Source of the DNA: Acidimicrobiia bacterium
GTDB lineage: Bacteria; Acidobacteriota; Vicinamibacteria; Vicinamibacterales; UBA2999
Direction: 5' to 3'
Length of the DNA stretch: 64,000 nucleotides
Assembly (NCBI GenBank): GCA_016871275.1
Contig: VFZG01000004.1
Span: 87,893 to 151,892 of the forward strand
Shown here: in pieces, positions 7,960 through 16,998 of the stretch
How the letters are laid out: each line of letters begins with the position of its first letter
Position numbering within the stretch: position 1 is the first letter of the stretch
Notes under the pieces: model-generated
Database searches by the model: none
What the model saw: only the letters and a program-made list of their open reading frames with translations
Told to the model about the DNA's origin: nothing
Translations under genes and position numbers: made by a program

Positions 7960-9651
7960 ATGTCAGCCATCGACTGGGCCATCATCGGGCTGTATCTGCT
8001 GTGGATCGTCTGGGACGGCATCCGCCTGAGCCGCGATACCAACAAGGTCGAGGGCTATTTCCTCGCCAGCAAGAGCCTGCCGTGGTGGGCGGTCGGCTTG
8101 TCGGTGATGGCAACGCAGTTGTCGGCCATCACCATGACCAGCAGCACCGGCCAGGGCTACGCCGACGGCATGGGCCTGCTGCAGCAGTACTACGCGCTGC
8201 CGATCGCGATGATCATCATCGCGGTCACCTTCGTGCCGTTCTTCCGCCAGGCCAACATCTACACCGCCTACGAGTACCTCGAAGGCCGCTTCGACCTCCG
8301 CGTGCGGTCGCTGACGGCATTGCTGTTCCTGTTCTCGCGAGCAATGGGCACCAGCGTCGTGATTTCGGCCCCCGCCGTGGTGCTGTCGGTGATGCTTGGC
8401 GCCGACGTCGCCACCATCTGCGTCCTGCTTGCGGTACCGACGGCGATCTACACCATGTACGGCGGTGTGCAGGCGGTGGCGTGGACCGACGTCAAGCAGA
8501 TGTACCTGATCGTGTTCGGCCTGTTCGCCTCGTGCGCGACCTTGATCGCCGGCCTGCCCAACACCATCAGCGTCAATGACGCGATGCAACTCGCCGGGAC
8601 CGCCGGCAAGCTGCAGGCGTTCGATTTCTCAACCGATCCGTCGGTGCGGTTCACGTTCTGGACGGGCACGCTCGGTGCGCTGTTCCTGTTCCTGTCGTAC
8701 TTCGGGACGGACCAGAGCCAGGTGCAGCGGCATCTGACCGCCAAGTCGGATGACGAAGCGCGCACGTCGTTGTTCATGAGCGCCTACTGGAAGATTCCGC
8801 TCCAGGCGCTGGTGATGATCATCGGCGTGCTGATGTTCGTGTTCTACCTGTTCACGCCGCCGCCGATGCTGTTCAATCGATCGCACGACGATCGGGTCCG
8901 CGCCAGTGCGCGCGCCGGCGACTACGCGGTGCTCGAGCAGCGGTTCACCGCCGCCACCAGCGAGCGCGGCATCGCCGCCCAGGCACTGGCCAACGCAAAA
9001 CGGTCGGGCGATTCGGCGGCGATTGCCGCGAGCAAGGACGCGTTCCTTGCTTCGGAACAGACGGTCAAGGGCGTCCGTGCCGAAGCCATCGAGCTGGTCA
9101 AGGACGTCACCGGCGACCGCAGCTACAACGACGTCAACTACATCTTTCCGCTCTACATTGTCACCCAGATGCCGGTCGGCTTGATCGGCCTGCTGATGGC
9201 GGCCATTTTTGCGGCGGCGATGTCGAGCATTGCCGGCGAGCTGACATCGCTGTCTACCTCCACCGTGATGGACTTCTATAAGCGGTGGGTGCGCAGCGAC
9301 GGAGACGATGCGCATGTGCTGAAGGTGTCGCGGTTCGCCATGCTGTTCTGGGCGATGTTCGCGTCGCTGGTGGCGATCTGGGCGGTGGAGCTGGGATCGC
9401 TGATCGAAGTCGTCAACCGGTTTGGATCGTTCTTTTATGGATCGATCCTGGGCGTGTTCCTGCTGGCGATTGGCTGGCCGCGCGCCAATTCCATCGGCGC
9501 TCTGGTGGGCCTGGTCGCGGGCATGAGCGCGGTGGCCTACTTCACGGTGTTCACGAGCGTGGCGTTCCTCTGGCACAACCTGATCGGCGCCGTCGTGGTC
9601 TTTGTCACCGGCATGATCGTCAGCGAGCTCACCGGCCCGCGAAAAGCGTAA
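7960..9651 (+). CDS. Sodium:solute symporter (SSS family)
   Basis: 563-residue polytopic transporter. The N-terminus (DWAIIGLYLLWIVWDGIRLSR), the unwound-helix region (GLSVMATQLSAITMTSSTGQGYADGM) and the late AAMSSIAGELTSLSTSTVMDF helix with its Ser/Thr sodium-site pattern are typical of SSS carriers. A long hydrophilic insert (about residues 310-375) containing a charged helical stretch lies before the later helices. It starts directly after a 31-residue membrane peptide and overlaps by one base a 32-residue peptide downstream, giving a four-gene coupled set with the lyase. Substrate unknown. Confidence 0.9.
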   Translation: MSAIDWAIIGLYLLWIVWDGIRLSRDTNKVEGYFLASKSLPWWAVGLSVMATQLSAITMTSSTGQGYADGMGLLQQYYALPIAMIIIAVTFVPFFRQANIYTAYEYLEGRFDLRVRSLTALLFLFSRAMGTSVVISAPAVVLSVMLGADVATICVLLAVPTAIYTMYGGVQAVAWTDVKQMYLIVFGLFASCATLIAGLPNTISVNDAMQLAGTAGKLQAFDFSTDPSVRFTFWTGTLGALFLFLSYFGTDQSQVQRHLTAKSDDEARTSLFMSAYWKIPLQALVMIIGVLMFVFYLFTPPPMLFNRSHDDRVRASARAGDYAVLEQRFTAATSERGIAAQALANAKRSGDSAAIAASKDAFLASEQTVKGVRAEAIELVKDVTGDRSYNDVNYIFPLYIVTQMPVGLIGLLMAAIFAAAMSSIAGELTSLSTSTVMDFYKRWVRSDGDDAHVLKVSRFAMLFWAMFASLVAIWAVELGSLIEVVNRFGSFFYGSILGVFLLAIGWPRANSIGALVGLVAGMSAVAYFTVFTSVAFLWHNLIGAVVVFVTGMIVSELTGPRKA

Positions 9652-9749
9652 TGGGCCGTCCGCTGCTGATCGCGGTGTTCGGCGTGCTGGCGCTGATGGT
9701 GGCGTCGTGGGCGCTGGGCGAGTTTCTCAGACAGCGCAAAGATAAGTAG
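9651..9749 (+). CDS. 32-residue single-span membrane micro-protein
   Basis: It starts on the last base of the symporter stop (TAATG). It has one hydrophobic helix (LLIAVFGVLALMVASWAL) followed by a charged tail (EFLRQRKDK). The tight coupling to the symporter suggests co-translation and possibly co-assembly. The stop lies 3 bp from the convergent YciI-like gene. No known family recognised. Confidence 0.65.
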   Translation: MGRPLLIAVFGVLALMVASWALGEFLRQRKDK

Positions 9750-9752
9750 TTG

Positions 9753-10052
9753 CTAGCATCCAAACCTGTCCAGTTCGTCCTTCCCAATCACCACGTTCCA
9801 GACCAACAGCTCGTACTGCACCACGCCGGCCTGGTAGTACGGGTCCGCATCGCGGATCGCGTCGAGTGTCTTCTGCGCGTTGTCGTCGTCAACGCGGAGC
9901 AGCATCATGCCGCCAAACCGCGGGTCGTGAGGCCCGGCGGCGAGCAGCTTGCCTTCTTCTTTGAGTTGCCGCTGAAAGGCACGGTGGGCGTCCTGATGGG
10001 CGACGACTTCTTCCAGGGGGCGGCGGTAACGGATGAGCGCGAGCGCGTACAT
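9753..10052 (-). CDS. YciI-like protein
   Basis: 99 residues from MYALALIRYRRP, with the YCII fold features: HQDAHRAFQRQLKEEGKLLAAGP carries the conserved His and the GP turn, then GGMMLLRVDD and a DPYYQAGV-type segment close to the C-terminus. YciI-like proteins are small ferredoxin-like-fold proteins, mostly without a defined reaction. The open frame extends upstream to 10130, but the added residues are not family-like; ATG at 10052 is the proper start. Monocistronic on the minus strand, divergent from the small gene at 10201. Confidence 0.82.
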   Translation of the reverse strand: MYALALIRYRRPLEEVVAHQDAHRAFQRQLKEEGKLLAAGPHDPRFGGMMLLRVDDDNAQKTLDAIRDADPYYQAGVVQYELLVWNVVIGKDELDRFGC

Positions 10053-10106
10053 GCCGAAACAGGATACAGCAGTCCCGCAATCGGACACTCTCTGAGGGGG
10101 TTGCAA

Positions 10107-10155
10107 CCGCTTCCTGGTCGTAACCGTCAATCTATCGGCGGGTTACAGGAAGCGG
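10107..10155. repeat. Long inverted repeat in a divergent intergenic region
   Basis: CCGCTTCCTG (10107-10116) pairs with CAGGAAGCGG (10146-10155); inside it GTAACC (10120-10125) pairs with GGTTAC (10141-10146). Together they make an approximately 15-bp stem with a small bulge and a loop of about 15 nt. It lies between YciI (minus, start 10052) and the gene at 10201 (plus). It could be an operator, a structured 5' leader or a small mobile palindrome. Confidence 0.7.
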
Positions 10156-10200
10156 GCAGTCTGGTACGGTCCTCGCGATAGGAAGGACCTGGAACGCATC

Positions 10201-10407
10201 ATGGCAGCACCACGAACCTCCATCGACCGCCCCCGGCAGCTTGCCAGGAGCCGGTTCTGGCCGCGTGTCTTTGGGGCGGTGAGCGTCAGTTGGCTGACGC
10301 TGGCGCCGGTTGCGGCGGCTGCGTTGTGGCTGCTGATGAGCGACCCGGTCACGGCTGCCGCGGTCATGGAGCGTGGTGATCTGCTCCCGGTGATGGCGGC
10401 GCTGTAG
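10201..10407 (+). CDS. Small putative membrane protein
   Basis: 68 residues with ATG preceded by an AGGAAGG ribosome-binding site about 16 bp upstream. A basic N-terminus (RPRQLARSRFWPR) is followed by one long hydrophobic stretch (SWLTLAPVAAAALWLLM) and a short polar tail. No family recognised. It stands alone between a divergent promoter region and the nuclease gene. Translation is plausible, not certain; the opposite strand also has a long open frame, which has no recognisable product. Confidence 0.45.
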   Translation: MAAPRTSIDRPRQLARSRFWPRVFGAVSVSWLTLAPVAAAALWLLMSDPVTAAAVMERGDLLPVMAAL

Positions 10408-10426
10408 CCGCGATCAACTGAACCGT

Positions 10427-10446
10427 TCCTCCTAGAATAAGGAGGA
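10427..10446 (+). promoter_or_regulatory. Hairpin and -10-like box abutting a start codon
   Basis: TCCTCCT (10427-10433) and AGGAGGA (10440-10446) form a 7-bp stem with a 6-nt loop; the right arm includes the Shine-Dalgarno-like AAGGAGG and the A of the ATG at 10446. TAGAAT (10433-10438) inside it resembles a -10 box only 7 nt before the ATG. Either the SD is occluded, or transcription starts at or near the ATG and the leader is absent. Confidence 0.4.
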
Positions 10447-11819
10447 TGCCGTCGCTGACATTCCTTGGAGCCGCTCGAACGGTCACCGGGTCCAAGTATT
10501 TGCTCGAGGGAGACGGTCAGCGTCTGCTGTTTGACTGCGGCCTGTTCCAGGGTCTCAAGCAACTTCGCCTCCGCAACTGGTCTCCGCTGCCGATTCCACC
10601 GGAAACCATCGACGCCGTCGTCCTGACGCACGCGCACATCGATCACACTGGTTGGCTTCCGCGGCTGGTCGCCCAGGGCTTCAACGGTCCGGTGTACTGC
10701 ACTGGCGGCACTGCGGACCTGTGCCGGCTCGTCTTGCCCGACGCCGCGCACCTGCAGGAAGAGGATGCGAAGTTCGCCAACAAGCGCGGCTTCAGCAAGC
10801 ACCACCCGGCACTGCCTCTCTACACAACAGAGGATGCGGCCGAAGCGCTGACCCGGCTGCGCCCGTCACCGTTCGGCGAGAAGATCGCAATCGGCAAGGG
10901 CATCGAAGCCGAGTTCATCAACGCCGGCCACCTGCTCGGGTCGTCGTATGTGCTCGTGACGCGGCAGGATCGCAGCGGCGGGCGCCTCATGTTTGGCGGC
11001 GATCTCGGGCGCTATGCTCGCCCAATCCTTCCCGATCCATCACCAGGCGTTGAGGCGGATGTGCTGCTGGTGGAATCGACGTACGGCGATCGCGTGCATC
11101 CGCCGGAGGACAACGGCGCCACGCTCGCGCGCATCGTCACGGAGACGATTGCCCGCCGCGGCAAAGTGATCGTGCCGGCCTTTGCCATCGGCCGCGTGGA
11201 GGAGCTGCTCTACTGGTTGTTCAGGCTCGAAGATGAAGGGCGACTGGGGAAGGTGCCGGTTTACGTCGACAGTCCGATGGCGCTCAAAGGCATCGAGTAC
11301 TACAGCGCCCGGACAGGCGAGCTCGATCCGGAGACCGCCACGATGCGGCGCAGGCTGCCGCGCTTCAGGCCGGTCAATTCCGCCCACGACTCGAAAGCGC
11401 TGGTCGAGAACGACCATCCAGCGGTGATCATCGCGTCGAGCGGCATGGCCTCGGGCGGGCGCGTTCTGCACCACCTGTTTGCAGGCTTGCCCGATCCGCG
11501 CAATACCGTGCTGTTTGTCGGCTTCCAGGCCGCCGGCACGCGCGGCCGCCAGCTGATTGACGGCGCCAAATACGTGAAGATCTTCGGGCAGCACGTGCCC
11601 GTCCACGCCAGAATAGAGAAGACCAACGGGATGTCGTCGCACGCCGATGCGGGCGAGATCATCCGCTGGCTGCGCACCTTTCCCCGCGCGCCGAAGACGA
11701 CCTACCTGGTGCACGGCGAAGCGATGGCGCAGGACGCGTTGAGAATGCGCATCACGAAAGAGCTTGGATGGAACGTAGAGATTCCGGCGCACGGTCAGAA
11801 CGTCGACCTGCCGCTGTAG
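10446..11819 (+). CDS. MBL-fold beta-CASP ribonuclease
   Basis: 457-residue metallo-beta-lactamase fold nuclease of the CPSF73/RNase J-like group. The metal-binding motif HAHIDHTG is near residue 63, further ligands lie in NAGHLLGSS and GGDLGRY, and beta-CASP motifs (VLLVESTYGDR, ASSGMASGGR, HADAGEIIRW) follow. Such proteins cleave or trim RNA. The N-terminus MPSLTFLGAARTVTGSKYLL fits the family exactly, so the ATG at 10446 is well supported despite the SD sequence lying directly against it. The 3' end overlaps the following peptidase gene by about 50 bp. Confidence 0.9.
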   Translation: MPSLTFLGAARTVTGSKYLLEGDGQRLLFDCGLFQGLKQLRLRNWSPLPIPPETIDAVVLTHAHIDHTGWLPRLVAQGFNGPVYCTGGTADLCRLVLPDAAHLQEEDAKFANKRGFSKHHPALPLYTTEDAAEALTRLRPSPFGEKIAIGKGIEAEFINAGHLLGSSYVLVTRQDRSGGRLMFGGDLGRYARPILPDPSPGVEADVLLVESTYGDRVHPPEDNGATLARIVTETIARRGKVIVPAFAIGRVEELLYWLFRLEDEGRLGKVPVYVDSPMALKGIEYYSARTGELDPETATMRRRLPRFRPVNSAHDSKALVENDHPAVIIASSGMASGGRVLHHLFAGLPDPRNTVLFVGFQAAGTRGRQLIDGAKYVKIFGQHVPVHARIEKTNGMSSHADAGEIIRWLRTFPRAPKTTYLVHGEAMAQDALRMRITKELGWNVEIPAHGQNVDLPL

Positions 11820-13762
11820 ACACCGGCCGCCAGTACCTGCTCGAACAAATCGACGATGCCGCGGTCGTCCAGCTGTACGCCGACGGGTTCGACAAGCTGA
11901 CGCTGAAAGAGAAGACGCTGGTCTGGCATTTGTACCAGGCCGCGCTCGCCGGCCGCGACATCTATTACGACCAGCGCCATCGCTTCAATCTCGGCATCCG
12001 CCACTTGCTCGAGCAGATTCTGCGTCATCCGAAGGGCGTGCCGGCAGACACGCTCGCGGAGTTGACGCGCTACACGAAGCTGTTCTGGCTGAACACGGGG
12101 CCGTACAACAACCTCACCGCACGGAAGTACCTGCTCAACCTCGATCGCCGGCGGGTCGTCGAGGCCATGGAACTGGCGGCGATCAGCGGCGCTGATTTCC
12201 GCCTGGAGGAGGGCGAAACGATTGCGGCGCGCGTCGAGCGCTACGCCCGCGTGTTCTTTGATCCGGACTTCGAGCCGATGGTCACGTGCAAGACGCCAGG
12301 CGAAGGCCAGGACATCCTGGCGTCGAGCGCCAACAATCTCTATCGGGGCGTGACAATGGCCGACCTCGAAGGGTTTGAGGAAAACAACCAGCTGAATTCA
12401 CGCGTCGTCAAGCAGGACGGCGTGGTGGTGGAGCAGGTCTACAAAGTGGGCGGCCTCTACGGGCGGGAGCTCGCGACGATCTCGGGCCACCTGCGTGACG
12501 CGATTCCGTTCGCGCCGGAACCGTTCGCGAAGGCGCTCGCAGCGCTGATCAAGTGGTATGAGACCGGTTTCGACAGCGATCGCGAGGCCTTCGACATTGC
12601 CTGGGTCCAGAACCGCGAGTCGGCCGTGGACACGATGAACGGTTTCATCGAGGTCTACATGGATGCGCGCGGCATGAAGGGCGCCTGGGAAGGCGTGGTG
12701 TACTACGCCAACCACGACAAGACAAACAAGATTCGCACGCTCGCGGAGCACGCGCAGTGGTTTGAAGACCGCCTGCCGGTCGACCCGATCTATCGCAAGC
12801 CCACGGTCCAGGGTGTGTCGGCGCAGGCGATTGAGGTGGTGGTGGAAGCCGGCGACTCCGGACCGATCACCCCGATTGGCGTGAACCTGCCGAACGATCA
12901 ACGGCTCCGCGAACAGTACGGCAGCAAGTCGGTGTCGCTGTCGAACGTGCTCGACGCCCACGAGCGCTCGACGCCCGACAGCTTCCGCCAGGAGTTTGCG
13001 TGGGACGATGCGGAGGTGGAGCGGGCGAAGCGCTGGGGCGGCTTTGCGGGCGAGTTGACGACGGAGATTCACGAAGTGCTGGGTCACGGCTCCGGCCGCA
13101 TGGCGAATCACATCACGGTCACGCCGCAGGACTTGCTCAAGGAACAGTACTCGGCGCTCGAAGAGACCCGCGCGGACCTGGTGGCGCTGTGGTACGTCGC
13201 CGATCCGTATCTGGCGACGCTGGGCCTGGTGTCAACGGACGCACAGCGGGCGGTGGTGCAGACGGAGTTCGAAGCCTACGCGCGCAACGCCCTCGTGCAA
13301 CTGCGCCGGGTGCGAGTTGGTGCGCAGCTCGAGGAAGATCACATGCGCAACCGGCAGGCGATCGTGCACTGGCTGCTGGCCAACACGAAGGCGATTGACG
13401 TCCGCCGCCGCAACGACAAGACCTACTTCGTGGTGGTGGATTGCGACGCCTTTCACGCCGGTGTGGGCAAGCTGCTGGCGGACGTGCAGCGGATCAAGTC
13501 CGAAGGCGACTACGCGGCCGCCAAGCAGTTGTTCGAGACGTATGGCGTGCACTTCGACCCCGCGATGCGCGACGAAGTCGTGGCCCGCGTCGATCACCTG
13601 CGACTGCCGTCCTACACGGGTTTCGTGATGCCGAAGCTGACGCCCGTCACAGGTGCGAGCGGCGAGATCGTCGACGTCAAGATCTCGTATCCTTGCGACC
13701 TGACCACCCAAATGCTGGAGTATTCAGCCCGCTCGCATCATTCGGGGGCTGGCCCCAAATGA
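11768..13762 (+). CDS. Peptidase family M49 (dipeptidyl-peptidase III-like)
   Basis: 664 residues. The zinc motif HExxxGH appears as HEVLGHGSGRM at about residue 435, followed by EETRAD at about 464 with the third ligand; these define M49, which removes dipeptides from the N-terminus of oligopeptides. There is no signal peptide, so the enzyme is probably cytosolic. The first ~20 residues from the ATG at 11768 overlap the nuclease gene and look unlike the family; the homologous part starts at about GRQYLLEQIDDAAVVQLYADGF. No better start codon is visible. The stop overlaps an ATG (13759) of the next frame. Confidence 0.88.
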   Translation: MERRDSGARSERRPAAVDTGRQYLLEQIDDAAVVQLYADGFDKLTLKEKTLVWHLYQAALAGRDIYYDQRHRFNLGIRHLLEQILRHPKGVPADTLAELTRYTKLFWLNTGPYNNLTARKYLLNLDRRRVVEAMELAAISGADFRLEEGETIAARVERYARVFFDPDFEPMVTCKTPGEGQDILASSANNLYRGVTMADLEGFEENNQLNSRVVKQDGVVVEQVYKVGGLYGRELATISGHLRDAIPFAPEPFAKALAALIKWYETGFDSDREAFDIAWVQNRESAVDTMNGFIEVYMDARGMKGAWEGVVYYANHDKTNKIRTLAEHAQWFEDRLPVDPIYRKPTVQGVSAQAIEVVVEAGDSGPITPIGVNLPNDQRLREQYGSKSVSLSNVLDAHERSTPDSFRQEFAWDDAEVERAKRWGGFAGELTTEIHEVLGHGSGRMANHITVTPQDLLKEQYSALEETRADLVALWYVADPYLATLGLVSTDAQRAVVQTEFEAYARNALVQLRRVRVGAQLEEDHMRNRQAIVHWLLANTKAIDVRRRNDKTYFVVVDCDAFHAGVGKLLADVQRIKSEGDYAAAKQLFETYGVHFDPAMRDEVVARVDHLRLPSYTGFVMPKLTPVTGASGEIVDVKISYPCDLTTQMLEYSARSHHSGAGPK

Positions 13763-13788
13763 CGTACGAGAGTGCAGACTTTGCGACC

Positions 13789-15834
13789 ATGACGCACAAA
13801 CTGCTGATTGCCTTCCTGTTCTTCGCCGCGCCGGCGTCGGCGCAAACGCTGCAGGAGCGGATGCTCCAAGCCGAGGATGCGCGGCCCACGACCGAGGCGG
13901 GCCTGGCGCCGCTCAGAGAAGGCCTGCAAGGCGGCGCGCGACGAACCGCGATTCGCGCGATCGGACGGCTCGAACGGCCCGAGATGATTCCGATGATCGC
14001 GCCGGCACTGAACGACGGCGTCGGCATTCGCGCCGAAGCCGCCGACGCGCTCGCCCAGATGGCGCGCACGCCGGCGGCAGTGGCGCAGGTGCAGAAGCTG
14101 CTGCTGGCCCGCGCGGCGACCGATGCCGGCCTGGGCACCTGGGAATCGTGGGGCGAGATCGCCGCGGCGCTCGGCCGGCTGCAGTACGACACCGCCGCGC
14201 AGGTGGCAGAAACCGAAGCGGTGCTGCTGGCCGGACTGCCGTCACCGGACTCCTTGAACGATGTCGAGACCGCCGCGTTGATTGGATCCGCGCGCGGCTT
14301 CGAGTCGCTGGCGCGGACCGTCCGCGGCAGGAAACTGCCCGCCCTCGGCGAGCGCGCGTGGGATCTGCTGCGATGGGCGGCCACCGCACAGCGGCCCGCC
14401 TCCGATCCACGACATGCGATTACCCGCCGCCTGGCCATGGCGGCGCTCGTGACCGGCAACCAGGCGACGACATCGGTGATCGAACGCGGCCTCAACGACG
14501 TCGATGCCGAAGTCCGGCGCTTCGCCGCGGCCGCGGCGGCGACAGACACCCGTATTGACGAACGTGAGCGCGTGATTCGGATCGCCCTCGCCGACCAGGA
14601 ACCGCGCGTGCGGCTCGAGGCGCTCCGCGCGTGGGGCCGTCACCTGCAGAAGACGTCATGCGCACCGGTGACCGCCGCTCTCAAAGACACCAACCTTCAC
14701 GTCCGGCTGCAGGCGATCGATCAGCTCGGCACGCCATGCCCCGCAGCGGATGCCGCCGCGACGCACTTGCAGCCGATCGCCGCATCGCTCAACACGATGG
14801 CGCGCCAGTGGCACGCGCCCGCCCACGCGATCGTGTCGCTCGCGCGCATTCAGCCGGACACGGCCAGAGACGCCGTGAAGCCGTTCGCCGCGCATCCGAC
14901 CTGGCAGGTGAGGATGTATGCCGCGCGCGCCCTCGGCATTGCCGGACGGACGGCAGGTGACCTCGGCGCGCTGCCGGTCGATCCCCACCACAACGTCGCC
15001 GAGGCGGCGCTACAGGCGTTGATCGACCTGAAGGCGCCTGACGCCGAAACCGCCGCGCTCGCGCTGCTCGATCGGCCGGACTACCAGCTCATTCTGACGG
15101 CGGTGAAAGCGCTCGAGAGCAAGACCGTCGCGTCACGAGCCACGCGGCCGCTGCTGACGACGCTGGGCCGAATCACCAGGGAGAACAAGGACACCGCGCG
15201 CGACCCGCGCATGGCGATCCTCAACCGCCTCCACTCCTACGGCGTCACCACGCAGGCGGTGGAGCTGGAGGGCTACCTCACTGACTTCGATCCGGCGATC
15301 GCGCGCCGGGCCGCTGAGATCCTGACCGAGTGGACCGGCAAGCCGCGTGTCGCCGCCGCCCGGCCGCTGACGCCGCCGGGCGTGACCATGGCGATGGTCA
15401 ACGCGCTTCGCGGCAAGTCGCTGCGCTTCCACATGCAGGGCCGCGGCTACTTCGACGTCGGCCTCGAGGTGGATGCGGCGCCGCTCACGGCGATTCGCAT
15501 CGCGCGCCGCGCCGGCGAGGGCTACTACAACGGCCTGACGTTCCACCGGATCGCGCCGAACTTCGTCATCCAGGGCGGCAGCCCCGGCGCCAACGAGTAC
15601 AGCGGCGAGGCGCATTACATGCGCGACGAAGTCGGCCTGCACCTGCGGGGCACGGTCGGCATTTCCACCCGCGGCCGGGACACCGGCGACGCGCAAATCT
15701 TCGTCAACCTGATCGACTCGCCTCGCCTCGACCACATGTACACCGTCTTCGGCACGGTGATCGCCGGAATGGAGGTGGTTGACGGCACGATGGAGGGCGA
15801 CGTGATCGAGCGGGTGGAGCTGGTCCGCCGCTGA
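13789..15834 (+). CDS. Exported HEAT-repeat protein with C-terminal cyclophilin (peptidyl-prolyl isomerase)
   Basis: 681 residues from MTHKLLIAFLFFAAPASAQ, a clear signal peptide. The middle is made of HEAT-like helical repeats (RAEAADALAQMA, RFAAAAAATD, VRLEALRAWG, VRLQAIDQLG, VRMYAARALG). The last ~180 residues are a cyclophilin domain: YYNGLTFHRIAPNFVIQGG, GTVGISTRGRDTGDAQIFVN, MYTVFGTVIAGMEVVD. It would act as a periplasmic folding catalyst on clients held by the repeats (inference). An upstream in-frame ATG (13759) overlaps the peptidase stop; 13789 is preferred because of the signal peptide. Confidence 0.87.
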   Translation: MTHKLLIAFLFFAAPASAQTLQERMLQAEDARPTTEAGLAPLREGLQGGARRTAIRAIGRLERPEMIPMIAPALNDGVGIRAEAADALAQMARTPAAVAQVQKLLLARAATDAGLGTWESWGEIAAALGRLQYDTAAQVAETEAVLLAGLPSPDSLNDVETAALIGSARGFESLARTVRGRKLPALGERAWDLLRWAATAQRPASDPRHAITRRLAMAALVTGNQATTSVIERGLNDVDAEVRRFAAAAAATDTRIDERERVIRIALADQEPRVRLEALRAWGRHLQKTSCAPVTAALKDTNLHVRLQAIDQLGTPCPAADAAATHLQPIAASLNTMARQWHAPAHAIVSLARIQPDTARDAVKPFAAHPTWQVRMYAARALGIAGRTAGDLGALPVDPHHNVAEAALQALIDLKAPDAETAALALLDRPDYQLILTAVKALESKTVASRATRPLLTTLGRITRENKDTARDPRMAILNRLHSYGVTTQAVELEGYLTDFDPAIARRAAEILTEWTGKPRVAAARPLTPPGVTMAMVNALRGKSLRFHMQGRGYFDVGLEVDAAPLTAIRIARRAGEGYYNGLTFHRIAPNFVIQGGSPGANEYSGEAHYMRDEVGLHLRGTVGISTRGRDTGDAQIFVNLIDSPRLDHMYTVFGTVIAGMEVVDGTMEGDVIERVELVRR

Positions 15835-16998
15835 ATGATCTCATCGAGACTCCCGAAGAACCTCCAGCTCAACGCCGTGGCCCGCGCGCTCGACGCGAAG
15901 CGCCGCGGTGGCGTGCCTCTGCTCGATCTGACCGAGACGAATCCGACCAGAGCGGGATTCGACTATCCGAACAATCTGCTGGAGCCGCTCGCGCATCCGC
16001 GTGCGCTCGACTACGATCCGCAGCCGCTTGGCCTCTGGCCGGCGCGCGCCGCCGTCGCGGCCGACTTCCGGCGGCGGGGCATGGTCATTTCCGCCGATCG
16101 CGTGGCCCTGACGTCGAGCACCAGCGAGGCCTACGCGCTGCTGTTCAAGCTGCTGTGCAATGCGGGCGACGCCGTGCTCGTGCCGCAGCCCAGTTATCCG
16201 CTGTTCGAGCACCTGACGCAGCTTGAATCCGTTGTCGCGGTGCCGTATGCACTCGACTATCACGGCGGCTGGCGGATCGACCTCGATTCAATCCAGCAGG
16301 CCGCCACCGATCGTGTGCGGGCGATGCTGCTCGTGTCGCCGAACAATCCGACGGGTTCGTTCCTGCATCGCGACGATCTGTCCGCCATCGCCGCCATCGC
16401 CGCGACACGCGGCTGGGCGATCATCGGCGACGAGGTGTTTGCCGACTATCCGCTCGATCCGGCGCCGAACGCGGCCGCTGTGCTGCCGGGCGCGGAGCTG
16501 CTGACGTTCAGCCTCGGCGGGCTGTCGAAGTCCGCCGGCCTGCCGCAGCTCAAGCTTGGCTGGATCGGCTTCGGCGGTCCCACCGACATCGTCGATCGGA
16601 CCATCGCGGCGTATGAGGTCATGGCCGACGCCTATTTGTCGGTGTCAACACCCGTGCAGGCGGCGGCCGTGGAACTGATCGAGCACGGCGCGGTGATCCG
16701 GGCGCAGATCCTGTCTCGCCTGCGCAGGAACCTGGATGCGCTCCGCTCGCTGGCAGCTGAACACCCCTCGGTCGAGGTCCTGAAGGTCGAAGGGGGATGG
16801 TCCGCGGTCCTCAAGGTGCCGCAGCTGCGCTCCGACGAGGCGCTGGTGCTCGAGCTCCTCGAGGAGGACGACGTGCTGGTGCATCCCGGCTACTTCTTCG
16901 ACTTCGCTCGCGAGGCGTTCGTGGTGGTCAGCCTGCTGGTCGAACCAATGGCGTTCGATCGCGCGATTGGTCGCGTGCTGAAGCGGGCGGCGTCGTGA
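15835..16998 (+). CDS. PLP-dependent aminotransferase, class I/II
   Basis: 387 residues with fold-type I signatures: LLVSPNNPTGSF (substrate Asn), GDEVFADYPL (PLP-ring Asp/Tyr) and SLGGLSKSAGLPQLKLGW with the PLP lysine near residue 232. The substrate cannot be set from sequence; alanine/aspartate-type specificity is common in this group. It starts directly after the cyclophilin stop and overlaps the next gene by 4 bp. The C-terminal domain is complete. Confidence 0.88.
   Translation: MISSRLPKNLQLNAVARALDAKRRGGVPLLDLTETNPTRAGFDYPNNLLEPLAHPRALDYDPQPLGLWPARAAVAADFRRRGMVISADRVALTSSTSEAYALLFKLLCNAGDAVLVPQPSYPLFEHLTQLESVVAVPYALDYHGGWRIDLDSIQQAATDRVRAMLLVSPNNPTGSFLHRDDLSAIAAIAATRGWAIIGDEVFADYPLDPAPNAAAVLPGAELLTFSLGGLSKSAGLPQLKLGWIGFGGPTDIVDRTIAAYEVMADAYLSVSTPVQAAAVELIEHGAVIRAQILSRLRRNLDALRSLAAEHPSVEVLKVEGGWSAVLKVPQLRSDEALVLELLEEDDVLVHPGYFFDFAREAFVVVSLLVEPMAFDRAIGRVLKRAAS

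Noticed and set aside
10143-10805. A 220-codon minus-strand frame opposite the small gene and the nuclease start
   Set aside because: No recognisable domain, and it overlaps the well-supported nuclease N-terminus. It weakens but does not remove the case for the 68-residue plus-strand gene.
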